Origin: Bradyrhizobium frederickii
Lineage (GTDB): Bacteria; Pseudomonadota; Alphaproteobacteria; Rhizobiales; Xanthobacteraceae
Direction of reading: 5' to 3'
Length of the DNA stretch: 64,000 bases
Assembly (NCBI RefSeq): GCF_004570865.1
Contig: NZ_SPQS01000005.1
Location: 248,001 to 312,000 of the forward strand
Below the pieces are notes generated by a model that did not search any database, had not been told where the DNA came from, and worked only from the letters and a program-made list of their open reading frames with translations. A program made the translations under genes and the position numbers. This document shows, one piece after another, positions 38,572 through 47,970 of this stretch (the stretch's first letter is position 1; the number at the start of each line of letters is the position of its first letter).

Positions 38572-39966
38572 ATGCTCGACACCGTGCAACATCATGCGCA
38601 GCCGCAAGCCGGCGTGCCGCCAAACCATCTCGCGCAGGAATTCGTCGAGACGCTGCGGCTGGCCGTGCCGCTGATGCTGACGCAGCTCGGGCAGATCGCG
38701 ATGATCACCACTGATCTTGCGCTGATCGGGCGGCTCGGCGAGGCTGCGGTGGCCGCGGCGGCGCTGGCGCATACGGTCTATTTCGTCAGCTTCACCTTCG
38801 GGCTCGGATTGATGGCTGCGGTGTCGCCGCTGGCGGCGCAGGCATTCGGTGCCGGCGACGTCAGGCTGATCCGGCGCTCCCTGCGTGTCGGATTGTGGGC
38901 CGCGTTCCTGATCTCGCTGCCGATGATGGCCTCGCCGATCTATGGCGAGCAGATCCTGCTCGCGCTCGGCCAGGTGCCGCAATCGGCCGCGCTGGCGCAG
39001 CGCTATCTCAACGGCCTCGCCTGGGGCATCGCGCCGGCGCTCGGTTTCATCGCGCTGCGCGGCATGATGAGCGCGGTGAACCGGCCGCAGGCGCCGCTGT
39101 GGATCACGGTGGCGGCGATCCCGGTCAATGCCGTCCTCGTCTACGTCCTGATCCACGGCCTGTTCGGCCTGCCGGAGCTCGGCCTGTTCGGCGCGGGGCT
39201 TGCGACCACGCTGGTCAATCTCGGTACCTTCATCGCCGCGCTCGCGATTGCCGCATGGCGGAAGCCGTTCGCGGACTATCATCCGCTCGCCCGTCTGTGG
39301 CGGATCGACTGGCCGCTGATGCGCCAGCTGATTGCGATCGGCGCGCCGATCTCGTTCTCATTGCTGATGGAGTACGGCCTGTTCTCCTCGGCGGCGCTGC
39401 TGATGGGACTGATCTCGACAACCGCGATTGCCGCGCACCAGATCGCGCTCCAGGTCACGGCCGTGCTGTTCATGGTGCCGCTCGGCATCGGCATGGCGGC
39501 GACGGTGCGGGTCGGCCATGCCTTCGGCCGCAACGATCCGGCGGCGGTGAGGCGCGCAGGACTCGCCGCGGGCGTGCTCGGAGCAGCTCTCGTCTCGGCC
39601 CTGACCGTCGCGATCATCCTCGGTCGCTACGAACTGGGCCGACTGTTCTTCGGCAGCAGCGGGGCGAGCGCAGCGACCGTCGAGCTGACAGCGACGCTGC
39701 TGGTGGTCGGCGCCACCTTCTTCATCGCCGACGGCCTCCAGACCATCGTGGGCGGTGCGCTGCGCGGCCTCAACGACACCAGGATGACGCTGGTGTTCGC
39801 GGTGATCGGCTATTGGTGCGTCGCCTTTCCCGTCGGTTGGCTGCTGGCATTCCACACGGAGCTGGGCGCGACCGGCGTCTGGGTCGGGTTCTCGGTCGGC
39901 ACCTTCGTCTATGCCGGCCTCCTGATCTTGCGCTTCCGCATGCTGGCGCGCAGACTGATGGCATGA
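38572..39966 (+). CDS. MATE family multidrug/cation efflux transporter
   Basis: 464 residues with 12 predicted helices in two pseudo-symmetric bundles. MATE signatures include LAVPLMLTQLGQIAMITTDLA near the N-terminus, SPLAAQAFGAGD, and the second-half IGAPISFSLLMEYG and VGHAFGRNDPAAVRRAG. It resembles the NorM subgroup, exporting cationic compounds by Na+ or H+ antiport across the inner membrane. The stop codon overlaps the start of the DUF2867-like gene (ATGA), indicating an operon. Confidence 0.92.
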   Translation: MLDTVQHHAQPQAGVPPNHLAQEFVETLRLAVPLMLTQLGQIAMITTDLALIGRLGEAAVAAAALAHTVYFVSFTFGLGLMAAVSPLAAQAFGAGDVRLIRRSLRVGLWAAFLISLPMMASPIYGEQILLALGQVPQSAALAQRYLNGLAWGIAPALGFIALRGMMSAVNRPQAPLWITVAAIPVNAVLVYVLIHGLFGLPELGLFGAGLATTLVNLGTFIAALAIAAWRKPFADYHPLARLWRIDWPLMRQLIAIGAPISFSLLMEYGLFSSAALLMGLISTTAIAAHQIALQVTAVLFMVPLGIGMAATVRVGHAFGRNDPAAVRRAGLAAGVLGAALVSALTVAIILGRYELGRLFFGSSGASAATVELTATLLVVGATFFIADGLQTIVGGALRGLNDTRMTLVFAVIGYWCVAFPVGWLLAFHTELGATGVWVGFSVGTFVYAGLLILRFRMLARRLMA

Positions 39967-40451
39967 CCAGCACGGTCCGCGCAGTCACTCCCAATGTCGA
40001 TGCCGGCAAGCTGCTGACCGGAGCGCAGTTCGCCGACGCATTTCGCGTGGAGATCGGAGCTATGGCGATGAACGCCCGCGAGGCCTGCGTCCGGATGGTG
40101 CTGAACGGGCCGCGCTGGATCGACGCCCTGCTACGCCTGCGCAACATTCTGGTGAGGCCGTTCGGGCTGAAGACATCCGGCCAGGGCGCGCCGGCGCCGG
40201 GCGGCATGATCGGCCTGTTTCCGGTGCTGAGCGAGACGCCCGAGCGGCTGGTCGCCGGCTTCGACGATTCCCACCTCGACTTTCGCATCGTGGTCGACGT
40301 TTCAGGCGATGCCGCGAGCCGTCAGGTGACCTCGACGACGCTGGTGCGCACCCACAACCTGCTCGGCCGCACCTATCTCGCGCTGATCATGCCCTTCCAC
40401 AAGCTCGTGGTGCGCAACATGATGGGACGCATCGTGGAGCCTGTCCGATGA
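39963..40451 (+). CDS. DUF2867-like protein
   Basis: 162 residues. The core GLFPVLSETPERLVAGFDDSHL and DFRIVVDVSG, then TTLVRTHNLLGRTYLALIMP, resemble DUF2867 proteins, a steroidogenic-acute-regulatory-like hydrophobic-pocket fold. There is no signal peptide. It is translationally coupled to the MATE gene by the ATGA overlap, so it may bind the exported ligand or act in the same stress response, but this is inference. Confidence 0.75.
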   Translation: MTSTVRAVTPNVDAGKLLTGAQFADAFRVEIGAMAMNAREACVRMVLNGPRWIDALLRLRNILVRPFGLKTSGQGAPAPGGMIGLFPVLSETPERLVAGFDDSHLDFRIVVDVSGDAASRQVTSTTLVRTHNLLGRTYLALIMPFHKLVVRNMMGRIVEPVR

Positions 40452-40485
40452 ACCATGCGGGCCGACACTGACGAACACGCCGTAT

Positions 40486-40980
40486 TCAGCCCACCGGCCC
40501 TGGAGTCCAATTGTCCCCTGCGAGCGGACTGACTTTCACGTCAGGAATGACACCGAGGTCCATGCTCGGATCGAAATGGCGCATCGTCCGCTCATTGAGG
40601 TCGATGATGCGGCCAGGTCTTAGTGGCCCCACGTCGTTTATCTTGACGATGACCTTCTTGCCCACGGCCTCGACGAGAGCATATTTCGGCCTCGCGCCAA
40701 ATTCGACCCCACCAAACTTCCGGCGCAGACCCGTCTTGATGGCGGCCGTCCAGGCAGAGGGATCATAACGCTCGCCGGAGGCCGTCTTCGGACCGCCCTC
40801 CTCCTTGCCGGGCTTGAACGGATTGTAGGTGGATGCCGCGCCAATGATCGCATCGCCGGAGGCGGCATCGACGACGGCACTTGAGTGATCCCCACGCGTT
40901 TCACTTCGAGCAATGGCAACCGAAATTGCGAGCGCAACCAGGGCGCCGCAAATTGCGGCGCTCGAGCGGAATAGCATCAT
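40486..40980 (-). CDS. RlpA-like septal ring lytic transglycosylase family protein
   Basis: 164 residues. A signal peptide (about residues 1–25) precedes a double-psi beta-barrel domain: GAASTYNP, the TASGERYDPSAWTAA motif, and VIVKINDVGPLRPGRIIDLN with the conserved catalytic-type Asp and Arg/Pro-Gly region. RlpA-type enzymes cleave naked glycan strands at the septum. It lacks a SPOR domain and a lipobox, so it may be a soluble periplasmic relative rather than a true RlpA. Confidence 0.82.
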   Translation of the reverse strand: MMLFRSSAAICGALVALAISVAIARSETRGDHSSAVVDAASGDAIIGAASTYNPFKPGKEEGGPKTASGERYDPSAWTAAIKTGLRRKFGGVEFGARPKYALVEAVGKKVIVKINDVGPLRPGRIIDLNERTMRHFDPSMDLGVIPDVKVSPLAGDNWTPGPVG

Positions 40981-41290
40981 AAGTCCTGTGATTTTTTAGA
41001 TTGCCGGTTCCAGAACTGCAAACGTGGTCAAGCGAACGCAGCAGCGTTCATCAACTTGCGCCGATCGTTTTGCGGATTCGACCCAGCCCTGGGTACGGAA
41101 CCGTTGTGTGAACCGGAGTGGTCCTCACGTCGTGTTTAGCTTCTCGCCGATTAAGACAGAGATTGCGTCAGCAACATGACCCGATGGAACCTTGCGCGTG
41201 CAGCGTCAGAACACGCAGGCAGCGATCACGGTTGAGCTGTGCGATGTATGCATCGCTGCCGAAACGGGCGTTTACGATGACGCTCCCGAC
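40981..41290. other. Intergenic region, nothing recognised
   Basis: 310 bp between the RlpA-like start and the FUSC-like stop. It includes the leftward promoter of the RlpA-like gene. I see no repeat, hairpin or convincing ORF; plus-strand open frames here are antisense to the FUSC-like gene or lack ribosome binding sites. Confidence 0.4.
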
Positions 41291-42406
41291 TCACTCCGCC
41301 ACACGCACCGACTTGTCGGTTGCGATTTCCGACCATTCGCCGACGACACGGTCGAGATCGCAGAGATTCTGATGCATCTGCTCCAGCGAGAAGCCGAGCG
41401 CGAAGAAGCGTTCGGCGGTGTCGCTGGCGTGGCCGCGGATCAGGCCGTCCTGGCGCACGGCGGCAACGGCTTCGGAATAATGCTGGAGCGCGACGTGCAC
41501 CGGATGGATCGGCGGCGCGCCGGCGCCTTCGCGCAAGGCGCTGGCTGCCGAACGCAGGAAACGGGCGATCGCGGTCGACACCTCCGTCAGCGGAGCAGCT
41601 AACCGCATCTGCACCTCGACCGGCAGCGGCACTACGGTGGCGCGGCCGATCATCACGACGTCATGGCGCAGCCGCAGGACGGTGCGTAGCAGCGGACCGG
41701 TGTCAGGCCCGCTCGACAGCCGCGCGGCGCGCTCGCGTTCGGCTTCGGTGCCGATCGCATTCATGCCGACCATCGCGGTGCCGATGCCGTCCTGGATCCG
41801 GTGCAGCGCGTCGTTGTCGCGGCCGCGGGTGAGGCCCGCGAGCAGCTCGGTGAAGGCGTCCGCAATCAGCTCGAGCAATTGTGCCGCCGCGGCACGGATC
41901 TGGCGCACCGCGCGCGAGGGCAGCACCAGGAACGACACCAGCAATCCCGTGACCGCGCCGACCCCGACCTCGCTGACGCGGTCGATCGCCGAGGTCAAGG
42001 GATCGGCATGATGCATGGTCGGAACCAGCAGCACGATCACGGCCGTCACCGTGGCCGCGCTGAGGCTCGGATTGATCGCAGCGATGAAGGCGAGCGGGGC
42101 GACCGAGAGCACCAGGAGCCCCAACAGTCCCGCCTCGCTGGAATAGGGGATCAGGATCGCGATGGCGCCGCCATAGATCGCGCCGCCGATGGTGCCGAGC
42201 ATGTAGTCGCGCGTCGCCTTCAGCGAGCGGCCGACGCTCATCTGGGTCACGATCAGCGAGGTCAGCACCGCCCAGAGCGGCAGCAACAGATGCAGCGCGG
42301 TGGCGAGCGCATAGGCCGCGGTCGCGGCGACGGTGACCCGGATCGCCAAACCCAGTTGCGTTCGCCGCGACCTGATCCGGTCGAGCAGCTCCCTTGCGAA
42401 TGCCAT
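41291..42406 (-). CDS. FUSC family / aromatic acid exporter-like membrane protein
   Basis: 371 residues. An N-terminal six-helix bundle (about residues 20–170: AIRVTVAATAAYALATAL, WAVLTSLIVTQMSVGRSLKA with the conserved loop, and LGTIGGAIYGGAIAILIP) is followed by a cytoplasmic helical domain. It resembles half of the AaeB/YccS (FUSC) exporters that expel aromatic carboxylates. The start is ATG 42406; a longer frame runs through the divergent promoter region. It is divergent from the MmgE/PrpD gene. Confidence 0.82.
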   Translation of the reverse strand: MAFARELLDRIRSRRTQLGLAIRVTVAATAAYALATALHLLLPLWAVLTSLIVTQMSVGRSLKATRDYMLGTIGGAIYGGAIAILIPYSSEAGLLGLLVLSVAPLAFIAAINPSLSAATVTAVIVLLVPTMHHADPLTSAIDRVSEVGVGAVTGLLVSFLVLPSRAVRQIRAAAAQLLELIADAFTELLAGLTRGRDNDALHRIQDGIGTAMVGMNAIGTEAERERAARLSSGPDTGPLLRTVLRLRHDVVMIGRATVVPLPVEVQMRLAAPLTEVSTAIARFLRSAASALREGAGAPPIHPVHVALQHYSEAVAAVRQDGLIRGHASDTAERFFALGFSLEQMHQNLCDLDRVVGEWSEIATDKSVRVAE

Positions 42407-42525
42407 CGTCTGAAGTCCCGATCCTCTCGAGGGCAGGCAAAAGCATGGCTGATGCCCGCGGCCGCAAGGCCGCTTGAAAGGCCAAATCAGCCCGCCTAAC
42501 TTGCCGGCCAAAACGAGGAAACACG

Positions 42526-43893
42526 ATGGCTCACGAAACCGCAACGCTCGCCGCCTATGTCTTCAATCTGAAATACCAGGATATTCCGGCGGAGGTGCTG
42601 GATCGCGCCAAGGTGCTGACGCTGGACTTCCTCGGCAGCGCGATCCGGGCACGGCGCGAGGCGGAATCGACCCCGTCGATGCTGAAAATGCTGGAGGCGC
42701 TGGCACTCGACACCAAGGGCGAATCCACCGTGTTCGGCGACAGCAAGACCTGGACGCCGGCGGTCGCAGCCCTGCTCAACGGCGCGCTCGGCCATTCCCT
42801 CGATTTCGACGACACCCACGCCGATTCCTCGCTGCATCCGAGCGCGCCGGTGGTCCCGGCCGCCTTCGCCGTCGGCGAGATGGTCGGCGCGTCGGGCCGC
42901 GACGTGCTGACCGCGATCGTCGCGGGCTATGAGGTCTGCTGCCGGCTCGGCAACGCGCTCGACCCGACCTCGCATTATGCGCGCGGCTTCCACCCGACCG
43001 CGACCGCCGGCACCTATGGCGCCGCCGCGGCGGCCGGCAAGCTGTTCGGCCTCAGCGAGAAGCAGCTCATCGCTGCGTTCGGCGTCTCCGGCAGCCAGGC
43101 CGCGGGCTCGCTGCAATTTCTTGTCAACGGCGCCTGGAACAAGCGCTACCAGGTCGGCGCCGCCGCGATGAACGGCGTGATCGCCGCGACGCTGGCGCGC
43201 AACGATTTCGTCGGCGCGACGGAATCGGTCGAGGGCAAGCACGGCCTGCTCGCCGGCTACACCGACGCCGCGCATCCGGACAAGGCGGTGGCCGAGCTTG
43301 GCAAGACCTACGAGACCATGAAGATCGGCGTGAAGCCGTATCCGAGCTGCCGCTACACCCATGCCGCGATCGACGCGCTGATCGCGATGCGGCGCGAGCA
43401 CAATCTGACGCCTGACCAGGTCAAGCGCGTCGAGATCGGCCTGCATCGCAACGGCATCACCTTGACCGGCGATGCCGCGACCAAGCGGCATCCGCGCTCG
43501 ATCGTCGGCGGCCAGTTCTCGATGTTCTTCACCGGCGCGCTCGCACTCGACCAAGGCTCGTTCGGCTGGGACGATTACAACCGTCTGGGCGATGCCGCGA
43601 TCGACGCCCTCGCCGACAAGTTCGACGTGGTGCAGGACGACCGGCTCGAGATCGGCCGCACCCATCCGTTCGGCGCCCGAGTCAGCATCACCACCGACGA
43701 CGGTGTGCACGAGCGGCTCTATGCGGATCCCTCGGGCGAGCCGACCTCGTTCCCGGATACGCAGGCGATGCAGCAGAAATTCCTGACGCTGGCGCGCCCC
43801 GTGCTGAACGCGCGCGCGGAGAAATTCGCGGACGCGATCATGACGCTGGAGCGGTTCGACCGCGTCGCGCAGGCGACGGAATTGGGGAGGTAG
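42526..43893 (+). CDS. MmgE/PrpD family protein
   Basis: 455 residues. Features are LTLDFLGSAIRARREAEST, the GHSLDFDDTHADSSLHPS motif typical of the family, and GKLFGLSEKQLIAAFGVSGS. Members include 2-methylcitrate dehydratase (PrpD) and iminodisuccinate epimerase; the residues here do not settle which reaction is carried out. GAGGAAA lies 6 nt before ATG 42526. No prp genes are adjacent, so I keep the family name. Confidence 0.88.
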   Translation: MAHETATLAAYVFNLKYQDIPAEVLDRAKVLTLDFLGSAIRARREAESTPSMLKMLEALALDTKGESTVFGDSKTWTPAVAALLNGALGHSLDFDDTHADSSLHPSAPVVPAAFAVGEMVGASGRDVLTAIVAGYEVCCRLGNALDPTSHYARGFHPTATAGTYGAAAAAGKLFGLSEKQLIAAFGVSGSQAAGSLQFLVNGAWNKRYQVGAAAMNGVIAATLARNDFVGATESVEGKHGLLAGYTDAAHPDKAVAELGKTYETMKIGVKPYPSCRYTHAAIDALIAMRREHNLTPDQVKRVEIGLHRNGITLTGDAATKRHPRSIVGGQFSMFFTGALALDQGSFGWDDYNRLGDAAIDALADKFDVVQDDRLEIGRTHPFGARVSITTDDGVHERLYADPSGEPTSFPDTQAMQQKFLTLARPVLNARAEKFADAIMTLERFDRVAQATELGR

Positions 43894-43904
43894 TGGATCT
43901 CTTC

Positions 43905-44047
43905 GCCTCTCCCCGCTTGCGGCGAGAGGCCGGAATCCGAGCGCCGCTTGGATTCCGGGTGCGGGGGACTCTCCGCGAGTCCAACTTTCACCTCCCTTGC
44001 GGAGACTCCCCCTCACCCCAACCCTCTCCCCGCAAGCGGGGAGAGGG
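43905..44047. repeat. Two-armed palindromic repeat, family A
   Basis: Ends GCCTCTCCCCGCTTGC … GCAAGCGGGGAGAGGG in inverted orientation, with CGGAATCCGAGC/GGATTCCGGG and GGAGACTCCCCCTCACCCC inside. Its right half encodes the last residues of the neighbouring serine hydrolase. Confidence 0.75.
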
Positions 44048-45457
44048 AGAAGGGACGGGGCGCGTTGCCGCCACCACATCGCGCACGAGGTCGAACACGC
44101 CGTCCGCTTCGGGCGGCCCATTCGGCGATCGTCCCATGCGCACGATCACCAGCTGCTCCGACGGGATCACGATGGTATATTGCCCGATCGTGCCCTTGGC
44201 GAAGAAGGCATCGCGCGGCCAGCCATGGGTGACGCGGAAGTTCGCACCCAAGCTGTCGCCCTGGTTGGTCCAGAAGCCGGCGCCGATGCCGACCCAGGCA
44301 TTTGGCGTGGCCGTCGCCGAATAATTCACCCAGCCTTCCGGCAAGATGCGTTTGCCGCCGGCGACGCCGTCATTGAGATAGAGCTGGCCGAAGCGCGCCC
44401 AGTCGCGCGCGGATGCGAGCATCTCGCTCGACCCTTCGATCGTGCCCGAGCCATCGAGCTGAAGCGTGACTTGGCGCATGCCGAGCGGGGCGAACAATTC
44501 GCGGCGCGCAAAGCGGAGCGCGCCTTCCGCTGTGCCGCCGGCCGCATCGCGGATCAGATGCGAGAGGATGAGAAGGTTGCCGTCGTGATAATTCCACGCC
44601 GTACCTGGCGCGGTGGCGAGCGGGATGCTCTCGGCATAGGCCGCCATGTCCGATTCCATGAACTTCATCCGGTTGACCGGCTCGAAGGCGGAGCCGAGCG
44701 AGGCCTGCAGCGAGCTGCCGAGCGCAAGGCCGGCGGTGTGGCGCAGCAGCTGATCGACCGAGATGGCGTGGCGCGGATCATCGGCATCTTTCCAGGCCGC
44801 GACCGGCGCGGGCCCGTCGAGCTTCAGCTTGCCCTGGCGCACCAGCACGCCGATCAGGGCCGAGATAACCGATTTCGTCATGGAGAAGCCGAGCAGCGGC
44901 GTCTCCGGTCCAATGCCGTCCGCATAACGCTCCGCGATGACGCGGCCCGACTTCATCACGACCAAAGCGCGGGTGCGCCGGTAAGGCGGCTGCACGGGCT
45001 CGGTGAAGGCGCGGTCGAGCGCGGCGGCAAGCAAGGGGCTTTGCGGCGGCACGATCGCTGGGCCGGCGATCTCGGGCAGCAGCGCGGGCTGCCTGTCGGT
45101 CGCGGGCGGCTCGACGGGAGCAATTCCAGCGCCATGGTCGAGCGTGCAGCCGAGCCCCTCGCGATAGACGGCGTGGCTGCGGCCGATGCCGAACAACGTC
45201 ACCGTGACATCCCTGCGGACGCGGTCGACCCGGTAGTCCATCGCCCAGGTGATCAGGCCGGTCCCGGGCATGGCATCGTTGGTCTCGGCAAAGTTGCGCT
45301 CCGGATCGAGTCCGGAGACGAACGTCTCCGCGCAGAGGATGTCGGCGACGAAGCCGGTGGCGACCTTCGGGACATCGCGGGCCCGCGCGGCGCCGAGCGC
45401 GATACCGGCAGCGGCGATGGTGGTGGCGAGGAGGACGATCTTGCGGCGGCGGGTCAC
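43988..45457 (-). CDS. Serine hydrolase (class C beta-lactamase / transpeptidase fold), exported
   Basis: 489 residues. A signal peptide (about 1–27) precedes a penicillin-binding-protein-like domain with LLGFSMTKSVISA (Ser-x-x-Lys), an AWNYHDGN-type second motif, and C-terminal strands. Members are esterases, peptidases or beta-lactamase relatives acting in the periplasm; substrate unknown. The last 20 or so residues (PSPRLRGEGWGEG…) are encoded by a family A repeat, which also supplies the stop codon, so the natural C-terminus has probably been replaced. It lies downstream of the AraC-type gene on the same strand. Confidence 0.85.
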   Translation of the reverse strand: MTRRRKIVLLATTIAAAGIALGAARARDVPKVATGFVADILCAETFVSGLDPERNFAETNDAMPGTGLITWAMDYRVDRVRRDVTVTLFGIGRSHAVYREGLGCTLDHGAGIAPVEPPATDRQPALLPEIAGPAIVPPQSPLLAAALDRAFTEPVQPPYRRTRALVVMKSGRVIAERYADGIGPETPLLGFSMTKSVISALIGVLVRQGKLKLDGPAPVAAWKDADDPRHAISVDQLLRHTAGLALGSSLQASLGSAFEPVNRMKFMESDMAAYAESIPLATAPGTAWNYHDGNLLILSHLIRDAAGGTAEGALRFARRELFAPLGMRQVTLQLDGSGTIEGSSEMLASARDWARFGQLYLNDGVAGGKRILPEGWVNYSATATPNAWVGIGAGFWTNQGDSLGANFRVTHGWPRDAFFAKGTIGQYTIVIPSEQLVIVRMGRSPNGPPEADGVFDLVRDVVAATRPVPSPSPRLRGEGWGEGESPQGR

Positions 45458-45602
45458 AGGCTTTCTCTCCGGCTTGGGGGCATGCAGGGAAGAAGCCGGA
45501 GCCGGCTGAGGCGCGCTCGCCGAATTTGGAAAATGGCCTGCCGGGAACTGTATCGCGGCTCGCCGATTCTGAAATTACTTCGATATTTAAATAACCTATG
45601 AA

Positions 45603-46661
45603 TCAGATCGCATTTACCTTCAGCCGCCGATATTCCGTCGGCGTCACGCCCGTGACCGCCTTGAAGGCGCGGTTGAACGGACCGAGCGACTGGAAGCCGG
45701 TGTCCATGGCGATGGTGATGACGGGGACCTCGGCCTGGGCGGGATCGGCGAGCGCGGCCTTGGCCTCCTCGATGCGGTGATTGTTCAGGAACACATTGAA
45801 GTTGCGGTAGCCGAGGCGCTGATTGATCAGCCGGCGCAGCCGGTATTCCGGGATCTTCAGCCGCCCTGCCAACACGCCGATGGTGATATTCTCCTGGCGA
45901 TAGACCCGCTCGTCCGCCATCAGCCGCATCAGGGCATCGATCAGCTTCTGGTCGGCGGATTCATCGACCGGTGCGGGCCGGGCCAGAATCGCCGGCGCGG
46001 CCGCCGACGCCGGAAACAGATCGGCGCCATCGACGCGCATCATCGCACAGGCAATGGCCGCGACGACGCAGGCAAGCACGCCCGTATTGATCGTGTCGGC
46101 GACACCGCCGACCTCGCTGCCGGCGACGGCAATCTGGAGAACCGCATTCAACCCGCCATAGAGCGCGGCTGCGCAGACGATGAAGACGCGAACGCGCCGG
46201 CGGCGCTCGACCAGATCAGCCGGCCACGAGGCGATCGTCTGCCCGATCGCAACCGCGATGAAACCGAGGACGAGCAGATTGACTGCGGTCACGGAGAATC
46301 GCGCGTAGCCGCCCGGCGCGATCCAGACGCAGCCCGCGAAGCTGAAGGCCGTCACCAGCGCCCAGACCAATCCGTGCCACCTGCGCAGGCGAAATTCGTC
46401 GTCGAACAGCGCGCGCGTGAACAACCAGAATACCACGATGTTGCCGGTCGACAGCGCGATCAGCGGCGCGTGCCAGCCCGCAACCAGGGAAGAGACGCCA
46501 ACCGAATAGCTCGCCGCATGCGCGGCCGAGCCGAGTGCGAAGGCCGCGCCGAGCCGGGCTGCGAGCACGTTGCGGAAGTCGGAGAGCAATGACGCCGCCA
46601 GCACCAGCAGCAGCGCGACGCTGGCGGCGCGAAAGGCGAGCTCGGTTGCGGCAAGGGTCAT
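45603..46661 (-). CDS. Membrane-bound AraC family transcriptional regulator
   Basis: 352 residues. The N-terminal 200 residues are six to seven membrane helices (for example LAFRAASVALLLVLAASLL and the stretch ending GFIAVAIGQTI). The C-terminal AraC/XylS HTH pair includes ITIGVLAGRLKIPEYRLRRL and the AMDTGFQSLGPFNRAFKAVTG signature. Such regulators couple an envelope signal to transcription. ATG 46661 is preferred over 46697. It lies 146 bp upstream of the serine hydrolase gene, in the same direction, and may control it. Confidence 0.85.
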   Translation of the reverse strand: MTLAATELAFRAASVALLLVLAASLLSDFRNVLAARLGAAFALGSAAHAASYSVGVSSLVAGWHAPLIALSTGNIVVFWLFTRALFDDEFRLRRWHGLVWALVTAFSFAGCVWIAPGGYARFSVTAVNLLVLGFIAVAIGQTIASWPADLVERRRRVRVFIVCAAALYGGLNAVLQIAVAGSEVGGVADTINTGVLACVVAAIACAMMRVDGADLFPASAAAPAILARPAPVDESADQKLIDALMRLMADERVYRQENITIGVLAGRLKIPEYRLRRLINQRLGYRNFNVFLNNHRIEEAKAALADPAQAEVPVITIAMDTGFQSLGPFNRAFKAVTGVTPTEYRRLKVNAI

Positions 46662-46764
46662 CGGGTGGTGCGATCGGTCGCGTTTGAAGGCCGCCAAACA
46701 TCGTTGGTTGCGCCAGGTTTTTCAAGGACCATCCGCATGCCACGCCTAGAGTCACCTCCAGCGC

Positions 46765-46866
46765 TGTCATCCCCCGGCCTGACCGGGCGATCCAGTAATC
46801 CGAGACGGCAGTGATGAATCGAGAGGCTGCGACGTACTGGGTCGCCCGCCTTCGCGGGCGATGACA
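46765..46866. repeat. Palindromic repeat, family D
   Basis: TGTCATCCCCCGGCCTGACC … GGGCGATCCAGTAA … CGTACTGGGTCGCCC … GGCGATGACA. It fills the gap between the divergent AraC-type and pirin genes. Confidence 0.75.
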
Positions 46867-46975
46867 GCGGAGTATGAGGCCTCATTGCGACACGACGTCT
46901 TGTCCGGGCTTTGTCGCGACGACGCCGCAGATTCCTGCTAGGCTCGCGTCCAAGAAAGTCAAAAAGGAGTCCACC

Positions 46976-47893
46976 ATGAGCTGGCAGCCCTCTAACGATC
47001 CCGTGCTCGGCGATCCCATGTCCTGCGATGCGCTCGATCTCGTCATCGTGCCGCGCACGCGCGATCTCGGCGACGGCTTCGCGGTCCGGCGCGCGCTGCC
47101 GCACGGCAAGCGGCAGATGGTCGGGCCGTTCATCTTCTTCGACCATTTCGGGCCGGTGCAGTTCGTCTCCGGCAAGGGCATGGACGTGCGGCCGCATCCG
47201 CATATCGGCCTTGCCACCGTCACCTACCTGTTCGACGGCGCGATCATGCATCGCGACAGCGAGGGCAATGTCCAGGAGATCGCGCCCGGCGCGATGAACC
47301 TGATGACCGCCGGACGCGGCATCGCGCATTCCGAGCGCACGCCGGATGCGCAGCGCGCCTCGGGCCAGAAGATGCTGGGCCTGCAGAGCTGGATCGCGCT
47401 GCCGGCCGGGTCGGAAGAGATCGCGCCGTCGTTCCAGCACTACGGCGCGGGCGATCTGCCCATGATCTCGGAACGCGATTTCACCGCACGCGTGATCGCG
47501 GGCTCCGCCTTCGGCATTGCCTCGCCGGTGTCGATGGTCTCGCCCTGGTTCTACACCGAGGTCACGGCCGCGCAAGGCGCCAGCGTGCCGCTCGACCCCG
47601 ACCACGAGGAGCGCGCGATCTATGTCGTCGATGGCGAGGTCGAGATCGCGAACGAGCGCTATGAGGGGCCGCGGCTCCTGATCTTCCGGCCCGGCGACCG
47701 CATCACCGTGAAGGCGCTCAAGGCGACGCGGATGATGTTTCTCGGCGGCGATGCGCTGGAAGGCCCGCGCCACATCTGGTGGAATTTCGTCTCCTCCAGC
47801 AAGGAGCGGATCGAGCAGGCCAAGCAGGACTGGAAAACCGGCCGCTTCGCCGCAGTTCCGCAGGAACACGAGTTCATTCCGCTGCCGGAATAG
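46976..47893 (+). CDS. Pirin family protein
   Basis: 305 residues with two cupin domains. The first has the metal ligands in RPHPHIGLATVTYLFDG (two His) and the later GIAHSERTPDA (His, Glu). Pirins bind iron and act as quercetinase-like dioxygenases or cofactors; the reaction here is not known. ATG 46976 is set by AAGGAG at 46964–46969. The C-terminal pirin domain (LLIFRPGDRITVKALKATR, EGPRHIWWNFVSSS) is intact. Confidence 0.92.
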   Translation: MSWQPSNDPVLGDPMSCDALDLVIVPRTRDLGDGFAVRRALPHGKRQMVGPFIFFDHFGPVQFVSGKGMDVRPHPHIGLATVTYLFDGAIMHRDSEGNVQEIAPGAMNLMTAGRGIAHSERTPDAQRASGQKMLGLQSWIALPAGSEEIAPSFQHYGAGDLPMISERDFTARVIAGSAFGIASPVSMVSPWFYTEVTAAQGASVPLDPDHEERAIYVVDGEVEIANERYEGPRLLIFRPGDRITVKALKATRMMFLGGDALEGPRHIWWNFVSSSKERIEQAKQDWKTGRFAAVPQEHEFIPLPE

Positions 47894-47970
47894 GCTAATC
47901 GGGTTTCCGGCTGCGCCATCCGGCGCGGCCGGTTCATTGCCTGAAGGCCCTGCCTGCGAAAGCCATACCG

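Noticed and set aside
41192..41602. Plus-strand open frame before the FUSC-like gene
   Set aside because: Antisense to the FUSC-like gene over most of its length and without family features.
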